From Crambe crambe (lineage: Eukaryota > Porifera > Demospongiae > Poecilosclerida > Crambeidae), in assembly GCA_963924555.1 (NCBI GenBank), contig OZ004594.1, positions 744,001 through 808,000 of the forward strand: DNA of 64,000 nucleotides, given 5' to 3'. The notes beneath the pieces were generated by a model. That model saw nothing but the letters and a program-made list of their open reading frames with translations, ran no database searches and had not been told where the DNA came from. Positions 55,588-64,000 of this stretch are shown piece after piece. Each line of letters starts with the position of its first letter. Position 1 is the first letter of the stretch. The position numbers and the translations under genes are program-made.

Positions 55588-57287
55588 TCAATCACCTTCT
55601 CCATCACTCAAATCCACATTGGTTCCAAATAAGATGTACTTGGAGTCACCCTCAGTCCCGTCCAAGTCAGGTTCAGGTCCCTGGGAAGCTGACAGAGAAG
55701 GAGGAACACTAAAAATATCCATCCTGCTTTTTTTAATTTTTTTATTTATTTATTTATTTTATCTAGCTTACTTTCTAGGAGGTATCTCTTCAAAAAAGCA
55801 TGGCAGATCTTCATGTTGGTTTTGTGGGCATTAGTGTGATCCAGATATGACCTTCCCCAGTGTGGCATGACTGACATCACAAAGGGAACATCATTCTGAG
55901 TTTCATGATTTGCACCCCTGCATGCAACAATTTTTCAAATTTCAAATTCATTGCTTCTAAACCTGTCACCATTACTTCAATGTAAGGATTTTGCACGGTG
56001 ATATTCCATTAGCATCGGGTGGCTTGGTCAAGGACATCATCTTCTTGATGTTTTCCTTCCACTGGAAGTCGTAATAACTGTTGATGAAGTAGAGAGGTTG
56101 AGTCACACTGGATGGATTCTCGTAAATGTCCTTATCTATTGGTACCATCCAACAATCTAACGCCATACCACATCTATGATAGTGACAACTATAACGATAG
56201 AGTTTAACAGTTTAACATATTTACTGACTTGAATCTGGTGTCCTCTGAGAGTGTCTGGACTGTTGTGGCCCCTCCAAAGGAGTGACCCATAATGGCTGCT
56301 GTAGCAACGTCCAAACGACCTTTGAACTGCTTGAAGTCAAAACTACCTCCCAGCATGTTGTTGATTTCTGCTCCTTCATTCAACAAGTAGAGAACATCCA
56401 AAGACTTCCTTGCATCATCAGCACGTTGCTCGACCTTTAGAAAGGAAGATAATTCAGTTCCAAGTTTGGAGGTTTTTAGAGTCAACTCACTTGTTCATTT
56501 CTCTCGGGGAAATCTCTGTCTGATTGCAGATCCAGCTCGTTAGAAGGATGGCGGTATTCAATCCACTTATCCTGCAACTCTCCCTCCTTCCCCCCTGGCT
56601 TGGGAACTCTCTGCAATGTCACACAAGCTGACTCATCCCTAGGATGCAGTACACATCGCATAAGGTGATTGATAACTGATGGTGTGCTAGTGTTTACCTG
56701 TGTTCAACGCAGGCTACCACATAGCCATGGGAAGTCAGGTCACAGGCTATAGCACTATTGTTAGCACGTACAGCCCCAAGACCATGGGAGAACACGATGA
56801 CCGGGAAAGTGGGATGAGCTTCATCAGAACCTACATCCAGATATCAGGTCCATGATAGTACTTCATGAGCCAACTCGTTGTCTTACCTCCAAACTGCAGC
56901 AAGGGAGCTCCTTCCAATGCTGGTACTTTAGGACCTATTTTGAAATTCACTTGGTATTTGTAACCAACTCCAGCTCTTCTGTGTTCAACTAACTTGAAAA
57001 TGTTTTGAATAAGCCTGACATTATAATTGCGGGAAGTTTGAATGAACACTGTAATATCCCTCGACATATTTTGGTTGAGGATGCCACAAGCTGTAAGGGT
57101 AGCCTGCCTCTGGTGTGGCATCTGTAGGATAGTGGAGGCGAAGTATCAGATCTCCTTTATCATCTCCCTCCAGCCGGTGCATCAGATCCACACAACCCAC
57201 TCTGTACTGCCCTGAGGGAGCAGGGATTCCTGGACCCTTGAGAATACCAGCATTCCTCTTCCAACCTTCTTGTACCGCATTAGCCAT
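55588..57287 (-). CDS. PAFAH2: PAF-acetylhydrolase, copy 2 (exon 1 frameshift)
   Basis: Paralogue of the 38716 gene on the opposite strand. Exons: 57287-56994, 56934-56887, 56830-56698, 56638-56491, 56434-56229, 56173-55976, 55917-55772, 55688-55588. Triad intact: GHSFGGATT, CGMALDCWM, and GANHETQND. Start MANAVQEGWKRNAG. Compared with copy 1, exon 1 lacks one base between GYPYSLWHP and the exon end, so the frame runs into a stop (SVHSNFPQL then TAA) after about 88 codons. Every later exon keeps a consistent phase and shows no stop. It is either a very recent pseudogene or carries a base-calling error. The final intron (55689-55771) is clear here, unlike in copy 1. Exon 5 protein is virtually the same as in copy 1 (ADDARKSLDVLYLLNEGAE), unlike exons 6 and 7. 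Confidence 0.85.
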
Positions 57288-57711
57288 AGTATATCACAGC
57301 TAGCTAGCTTGTGGAAGGACATGACATCACTCACACAGGTCAAAGTGTGTCTATCTATTGACTATTGATACACTCTGGCTTCCTCACAGCCCCCTTTATT
57401 AGCTAAGATAGTTCTAGCCCCACCCACCCTTCATGCAGGCGCTGATAGCCTCAGGCATGCATGCAAGGTAGTGTTGTCAGCTATGTGCTTGATTTGGCTC
57501 ATCACACAACTCTGTTGGCTGAATTGGTTTTTCCTAGGCTCCCCCATATGCGCATCCGGCCGGCAGCTTGATGCGCACGCGCATTATATAGGCATGCCCA
57601 GCCCACACCATACTTCAGTCATATGTGCTGAAAGTCGCACAACGTTTCCCTAAAAAACTTCTAGAGGAGTGTAAGTGGTATTGCTGAGAAGGGAATAAGA
57701 GCACAAAAACA
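57288..57711. promoter_or_regulatory. Divergent promoter region, PAF-acetylhydrolase 2 (-) / proteolipid-like 2 (+)
   Basis: 424 bp between start codons. An NRF1-type site tgcgcacgcgca lies at 57572-57583, and a related gcgcatccggccgg tract at 57550-57563. The ccggccgg element also occurs upstream of proteolipid-like gene 1 (43953-43962), so the two paralogues keep similar promoter pieces. Confidence 0.6.
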
Positions 57712-59333
57712 ATGGGATGCGATTGTAAGTCTAGAAACGTTAGGTATTAAATCCTATTCTTAGCTCGTGAATATCATATTTAACAGCTGATTGGCTACAG
57801 TTAACGCCTTGCAAGGATTAATAGACCTTGTATGAGAACAAAGTGGTCTAGTAATGAAGAGAGAGAGAGAGAGAGAGAGAGCTAAGTTGCTAGCTAGCAG
57901 GCTTGAATTCAGTCGGCAATTGGGCACGATTCATCTGCATGATCTTGGCAAGCCTATCAGACTAGCTGTGATATCATGCATTTGAATCACAGGTGGGGCT
58001 TTTTTTAAGTTCTTTTCTCTCTTTAGCAATGTAGTGTTGTGGCCGTGGGGAGATGTTTGCATCAAGGCCTAGCTATAGATTCCTGCCCAAACCTAACATG
58101 CCACTCCCACTAATAAACTCTTAGGAGGTCGCATGATTCACCTTCTAGAAGACCACATCAGTCGAGAGAAGCTCAGAAGTTAATTATTATTTATTTAGCA
58201 TCTTATGAAAACATTACAGAATGCTTATCGTTGTTGACACACTCTCTCTCTGTAGGTGAGGAGTGTTGTAAGAATTGCTGCTATAGCACTCCCTTCCTCT
58301 CCTTGAGTGTAACAGGTTTCACTGGTGTGGGATTGGTCGGTTTCACTCTCTCTGGTCTCTATGGCGTTGGGAAGATGAATGAAGTCACTCACCTGCAAAA
58401 TGGGTACGAATATTGGAGAAAACAGCAGTAGTAAAGAAGGAACTTAGATTAATGGTGTTCAAACAACAGAAGTATGGAGAATACTGCATATAGTTAAGTA
58501 TAAGGGTGTGTAGCCTGGGAAACTTTTGAAGTGCCAAGGCCAGCTGCATGTGTTGTAAGGAAGTGTGACAAACAGTGTTCCAGCTGTAGTAAAGGATGTT
58601 CACACTTTAAGGAAGTGGGGGTTCACTAGATCAAGGAAAGGGTGTCCACTCTTTAAGGGTACTGAAATACCGATGTACTGCATTTAAAACTTGAGCTACT
58701 CACTGGTATTAACTCTTCTCTGCCACCAGAACCGTACTGATGGCTCCCGTGGTGAGTGCTGCAGTGGTGATGACCATCCTCCCTCTCTTCCTTGTGACCT
58801 TCATGGCTTACTGCATAACTGGTTACATCCGTGATATTCTGTTTCAATCCACGGTCAAGACTTGCATCGGCTCTTCTTGCTGGAACATGAGCGTGAGTCA
58901 GCAGTGATTCCTGAATTCAGGGGGTGCAGCGGGAACCCTTAAATGTGGACTCCATGAAAAGCAAAGGGGATCTCCTTGCAATAATATGTTAATTCACCTT
59001 TCTTATTTCTGGTCCCAGAAGTGTCCATTTTTAAAAGTTCCACTCTATAATATATTATTGTACTCAATTGGGACACGCTATAGAGATTGTGCTATGGCGA
59101 ACAGTTCAGCTGTAGTTAATTTTGGGACATACTCTGTTTTTGTGGTAATATTCCTAAGAGTTTCAATTACATGAAAAGCAATAATAAATTTGTATCAAAA
59201 CAATACTATGATATTGGGCTACTGTTATTTTGAAAGCAAGAACTTGTCCCAAAACCACCCCCCAATACTGTTAAGGGTACCGAGAGTTTTAGTCCATACA
59301 GTGATAGCTTCAGGCTAGACAGTCCATACATGT

Positions 59334-59382
<49 letters not shown>

Positions 59383-62300
59383 CAGGCCAGGCTGGATAGT
59401 CTATACACAACAAATGCTGGAAGACGAAACATTTTCAAGACCTGCCAACCCTGTTTTGCTCTGTGATCAATAACCTGATGCATACACTCATAGCCACACA
59501 CATTATATTTTGACTGGGTGGCTTGAGACCAAGACTTTGATCTGCTTAGCACCATGGGTGATACATGTCTGTCCAAATGGAGTTGTGGTGTGTATAGAAC
59601 AGAGCAATAATCTATTTAGAAACACACATACAGGGCCCATCCCAGTACAGTATTGTATACATAGATAAGGAGTGGCGCTTAAAAGCAAAAATGGTGTTAA
59701 GGCTGTTGACCCTGTTAGTTGACAAAGCACTCAGTGCTGTAGTGGCTGTCTGATTACATTTCTGCAACACACTTCAGGGACCAGTATTCTCAGAGAAATT
59801 ATTACCTGGCAGCTTCTTATGATTTGGAGAATGTCATAGTTCACAAAAACAAGTTTTTGTTGTTGTTTTTGTTTGTTTGTTTGTTGTTGTTGTTATTGTT
59901 GACTTACAACTATGAGGAACCCCTACCCTTATCACTTACATCCTTGATAAATACAGGTACTTCGACATACTACAACTATGAGGAACCCCTACCCTTATTA
60001 CTTACACCCTTGATAAATAGAGGTACTTCAACATATTACAACTATGAGGAACCCCTACCCTTATTACTTACACCCTTGATAAATACAGGTACTTCGACAT
60101 ATTACAACTATGAGGAACCCCTACCCTTATCACTTACACCCTTGATAAATAGAGGTACTTCAACATATTACAACTATGAGGAACCCCTACCCTTATCACT
60201 TACACCCTTGATAAATACAGGTACTTCGACATATTACAACTATGAGGAACCCCTACCCTTATCACTTACACCCTTGATAAATACAGGTACTTCAACATAT
60301 TACAACTATGAGGAACCCCTACCCTTATTACTTACACCCTTGATAAATAGAGGTACTTCAACATATTACAACTATGAGGAACCCCTACCCTTATTACTTA
60401 CACCCTTGATAAATACAGGTACTTCGACATATTACAACTATGAGGAACCCCTACCCTTATCACTTACACCCTTGATAAATAGAGGTACTTCAACATATTA
60501 CAACTATGAGGAACCCCTACCCTTATTACTTACACCCTTGATAAATACAGATACTTCAACATATTACAACTATGAGGAACCCCTACCCTTATTACTTACA
60601 CCCTTGATAAATAGAGGTACTTCAACATATTACAACTATGAGGAACCCCTACCCTTATTACTTACACCCTTGATAAATACAGGTACTTCAACATATTACA
60701 ACTATGAGGAACCCCTACCCTTATTACTTACACCCTTGATAAATACAGGTACTTCAACATATTACAACTATGAGGAACCCCTACCCTTATTACTTACACC
60801 CTTGATAAATACAGGTACTTCAACATATTACAACTATGAGGAACCCCTACCCTTATTACTTACACCCTTGATAAATACAGGTACTTCAACATATTACAAC
60901 TATGAGGAACCCCTACCCTTATTACTTACACCCTTGATAAATACAGGTACTTCAACATATTACAACTATGAGGAACCCCTACCCTTATTACTTACACCCT
61001 TCAGGTACTTCGACATATTACAACTAGTTTGCTGTGTGCATGCAGATACAGCGTTGCTAGGGCAGCATTTATTATTAGAAAGAGAGTAAACAACCATTTT
61101 ATGGAAGTGGTCTGTTGTAACTGTTATCCTAATGCCAGATGAAGGGAAAGATAGTGAAAAATACAAAGATGATAGTGTGTACTACGAACTGATCTCCCAA
61201 AATTTTCCATCTGAGAGTTGTGATGGTGGTTTTTTTTGTTGTTTTTTTTCTTTGGGATAATCCATAAGTTGATGGTTCTACACATACTCTAGTCAAGTCC
61301 CCAAAGTTGCAGATGATGTCCACACTTGACCCAGGCACGCAGTATCTTAAGACTAGTAGAGCTATTATGGGCAGCCTGGTCCAATCCTATCAAGCATCTC
61401 CAGTATCTCGTAGCTTAGAGCTATTGTGGGCAGTCTGGTCCAACCAGTTAAAGATGTCCACACTCAGTGTCTGGTATTGTGGGCAGCCTGGTCTATTTAT
61501 TTATAGAATCTATGGGGACCTAGTGAGGCTGCAAAGATGTCCACACTGCAGTGTCTGGTATTGATTCATTATAGAATCTGTGGGGATCTGGTGAGGCTGC
61601 AATGCTCATGTTCTAGTATTCCAATGATTAGTATCTACCACAAAAGGTGGCTACACTCAGTTACTAAAAAAACACTCCCTCTTGTCTCATATAGCATGCA
61701 TAATTACTAGGGGCACACTCATATAGCATGCATAATTACTAGGGGCACACTCACTAGGGGCACACTCATATAGCATGCATGATTACTAGGGGTACACTCA
61801 TAACATGCATAATTACTAGGGGCACACTCATATAGCATGCATAATTACTAGGGGTACACTCATATAACATGCATAATGTAATGCAGTTGGTGAGTAAAAC
61901 ATTATATATTTTATACACACAATACCTCGTGTCCAGTGAGTCTTTGCTTGTAGGCATGAGGCTGAGCATTGTTTAATTAATACAGCTGCAATCAATCCCA
62001 AGAGGTTAGCTAGCTAGATCTAATCATTATGCTGTCAGGTGAATGGTTTCCTCTATTCATGGCTACAAATTACAACATCACTACCAGTTAGAACAATGCT
62101 GTTATTATTCTCTGTTGGTTCCTGGAAGGGATCATACACTGCTTATTAACTGACCTTTGATGAGTCTAGTGCTATGTCTGGCAAAAAGACTTTGACTATG
62201 TTTCCAAATCTGTGTACGCTCATATCTGTCCGAGTATGGTGATACTTGTTCCCCTACTAAACATGATTAGTGTGTGGCTCACTTCACTTACCCAATTACT

Positions 62301-62659
62301 ACATACAGTGGAATCTTCAAATACTTGAGACCCGTTCTTTTGTCCTCTAATTCTTTTGAATCTCCAAAATAATTTGAGACCCATCTTGAACAGATGTTGT
62401 CCTCTTTTGGAGGTTATTCTGTATATACAAAGGTAGTCCTCTATTGAGAGCTTTCTGGAATGTCAATTATTGAAAGTTTCTTATCTCGATGATCTACAAT
62501 ATTGCAGCTGCTGCTGATCGTGCTTGGCTACGTGGTTGCTACTGAGTGTGGGGTTCAGCGGTGTGATGGTGTACTATGTGCAGGCACGTGTCGTCTGTGA
62601 GGCGATGGTCAACTCGTCACCGGGCACTGCCCCCATCTGTCTCACTTATGTGGACAACA
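57712..62659 (+). CDS. Four-TM proteolipid-like membrane protein, copy 2 (incomplete/frameshifted)
   Basis: Paralogue of the gene at 41271-43874. Exons 57712-57724, 58256-58403 and 58730-58892 join in phase to give MGCDCEECCKNCCYSTPF, TM1 (LSVTGFTGVGLVGFTLSGLY), an NGT sequon, TM2 and the shared loop AYCITGYIRDILFQSTVKTC. MGC plus paired cysteines before TM1 is reminiscent of M6 proteolipids. Exon 4 (62508-62659) is 3.6 kb away: it opens in the expected frame (LLLIVLGYVVA) but the TM3 continuation WLLLSVGFSGVMVYYVQAR and loop VCEAMVNSSPGTAPICLTY are in another frame, implying a one-base indel. The TM4 exon is not found before 64000; a duplicated ERCC1/death-domain segment lies there instead. 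The gene may be broken or its last exon may lie beyond the edge. Confidence 0.6.
57857..57882. repeat. (GA)n microsatellite
   Basis: About 13 GA units in intron 1 of proteolipid-like gene 2; another lies in intron 3 at 59335-59380. Confidence 0.9.
59917..61022 (+). repeat. 66-bp minisatellite, 17 copies
   Basis: Unit begins tacaactatgaggaacccct and ends aggtacttcaacatat. Sixteen full copies and one truncated copy, very similar, with alternating variants (aaatacagg or aaatagagg; cttatcac or cttattac). Because 66 is divisible by 3 and the unit lacks stops in one frame, an open frame of 421 codons runs from 59824, preceded by a (GTT)n-encoded hydrophobic stretch. It lies in intron 3 of the proteolipid-like gene and is most simply non-coding. 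Confidence 0.95.
61360..61570. repeat. Degenerate repeat containing gtgggcagcctggtc
   Basis: Three imperfect units (attatgggcagcctggtcca, attgtgggcagtctggtcca, attgtgggcagcctggtcta) interleaved with gatgtccacactcagtgtct repeats, in the same intron. Confidence 0.7.
61688..61878. repeat. 32-bp tandem repeat, about 5.5 copies
   Basis: Unit catatagcatgcataattac followed by taggggcacact, repeated with small deletions and one 15-bp partial copy. It contains the palindrome gcatgc in each unit. Confidence 0.9.
62308..62465. mobile_element. Fragment of a dispersed repeat (copy 2)
   Basis: Begins cagtggaatcttc and contains tgtcctcttttggaggttat, the reverse complement of part of 34069-34240. It lies just upstream of exon 4 of the second proteolipid-like gene. 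Confidence 0.5.
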
Positions 62660-62814
62660 GTAAGTCATTGTAGTCTGAGATACTTTTACATTAATGAATA
62701 ATTAAAACAGGGGAGGGAGAGGAAACAGAGGAGAGGGAGGGAGGGGGTCGGAACAGGGACAGGGGAGGGAGGGAGGGAGAACGGGGGAGAGGGAATGGGG
62801 AACAGGGGAGGGAG

Positions 62815-62990
62815 GAAAATTAGAGGAGATGATGACGTTAACAAAACGAGTGGTCCTCCCAGCTGGGAGAGTCTAGCCACAGCTCTCAATAAAACTTGTC
62901 ACACAGATATAGCCTCCAAGGCCAGGAAGGTGAGTATGGAAGGAGAGGTGGAGAGCCACTACTTAATATTGTTATTCCAATTGCAGAAGA
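62815..62990 (+). pseudogene. Truncated duplicate of the death-domain exon
   Basis: RGDDDVNKTSGPPSWESLAT continues to SKARK and a GTGAGT donor, then a 51-bp intron and AAGAAATGA. It matches the last two exons of the GTPase gene (50785-50953). The first half of the death domain and all other exons are missing; a purine-rich tract abuts the break. Confidence 0.85.
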
Positions 62991-63549
62991 AATGATTGTT
63001 GATGTTCCTCCTTCACTTTCAAGTCTACTCTAACACTCAGGTGAGCTACTAGTTGCATTGGTACAAAAAGGGGGGGGGGGCAGTGGGCTAAACTTTGTCG
63101 TTGAACTCAGAGGCTACACTTTGTGTCCTCTTTAAGGGACACGTGCATAGTCACAGGCCCAGATAGTAGAATTGACCGCCTTCCCTTGAATTCTGCAAGG
63201 CATTGCTTGAGACTTCCTTGGGGTCATTAATCTGTATTATGTGATCCTGCAGATCCAGCTCCTTTCATTGTATATGCCTTCCTTGGAACTCAATATGGCA
63301 CATCTTGTATTAATTTTTTTATTTTGTAATTGGTAATAATCGTTAATCTATAAACCCTATCGATCGCGTATATATAATTGACGCGTGATTCTGACGACCT
63401 TTACCAACATGTCTAGAGAATTCCAGTCTTTATCAGTTTGGTACGAGTCATCAAGAAAAACCAGCACCGCCTTGATGATAGCATGCACCTCAGCTCATCT
63501 GTATATTGCGGATTTAAAACTTTGACTCTAATAATAACCTTAATAACTA

Positions 63550-64000
63550 ACTGCTAACAGGTACATGGAATAAGGAATGAAGTCACTGTGTCTGTGGAAA
63601 TCAAAATTTTAATGACAAAATTTGCATGATTCATATTTGTGGACCCAGTCCTGGACAGCTAGAGAGTGAGGTCTTCCTTGGATGAATTAATAATCCCTAT
63701 ATGCAATAACCATAAATCAATTCAAGAGAGTCATGACAATAACTAACCTTGAATGTATTCAGGAGTGTGCCAGCATCAGTCTTGTTAATCTTCTTCACTG
63801 TTGTTTAAGACAGCTGCTCACCCTAGAAGAGAAGTCACTGTCTATCCTTCCTTGAGGATGTCAGGAGGGGAGGGTATGGAAAAACGATAAAACTTAACAG
63901 ACCAAAGAAACCAATAATAATACCTCCAAGCCACTATGAGTGTGAGGTCAGCCAATAGTGCAATCTTTGCCAGTCCTTTCAGTGGTTTCTGGTTCTCACT
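63550..64000 (-). pseudogene. ERCC1: Decayed ERCC1 duplicate (runs off right edge)
   Basis: Homologous to 51527-52200. The hairpin-helix exon copy has a four-base insertion (gcta, near 63659-63662) giving CTCTAG in frame. The copy of the VTECL exon and the following intron are deleted so that KKINKTDAG sequence runs straight into a truncated EEAARYLE exon. The last exon copy is also altered. The exon 4 copy ([10 protein letters not shown], 63924 onward) still looks intact. Confidence 0.85.

Noticed and set aside
59917-61022. CRISPR array
   Set aside because: Units are contiguous 66-bp near-identical repeats with no variable spacers, in a eukaryotic intron.

Overview
The window is animal genomic DNA. 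It has spliced genes with short introns, tandem gene families, palindromic non-autonomous transposons and many (GA)n microsatellites. DNA-PKcs, ERCC1, TRIM-NHL proteins, death-domain GTPases and PAF-acetylhydrolases together fit an early-branching invertebrate. A sponge is my best guess, but this is an inference from content and style and is not proven.

Layout. (1) 1-38183, minus strand: one very long gene, PRKDC (DNA-PKcs). It runs from its first exon at 38183 off the left edge, which lies in the FAT region; the kinase domain is outside the window. (2) 10146-30330: a single 20.2 kb phase-2 intron of PRKDC. It contains five intronless, full-length TRIM-NHL E3 ligase genes (about 732-743 aa), all on the same strand as the host. 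The spacers hold broken NHL fragments, broken copies of the adjacent PRKDC exon and hairpin elements. (3) 38184-44000: a divergent promoter region with NRF1-type palindromes, then a PAF-acetylhydrolase gene (+) converging on a four-TM proteolipid-like gene (-). (4) 45561-50953 (+): a 930-residue coiled-coil, Pro-rich, Roc-COR-like GTPase with a C-terminal death domain. (5) 51527-53099 (-): a complete ERCC1 gene, divergent over about 137 bp from a TFIIB/BRF-family gene (53237-55381, +). (6) 55588-57287 (-): a second PAF-acetylhydrolase with a frameshift, divergent from a second proteolipid-like gene (57712 onward, +). The long intron of the latter carries a 17-copy, 66-bp minisatellite. (7) 62815-64000: a decayed duplicate of the death-domain exon and ERCC1.

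How it fits together. PRKDC and ERCC1 are DNA-repair genes (end joining; nucleotide excision). The TRIM-NHL array looks like a locally expanding family. RING, B-box and coiled-coil regions are nearly constant between copies. Differences recur at the same two loops of successive NHL blades, which are predicted to lie on one face of the beta-propeller. This is the most interesting signal in the window: a possible set of germline-diversified recognition modules on a shared ubiquitin-ligase body, nested in a DNA-repair gene.
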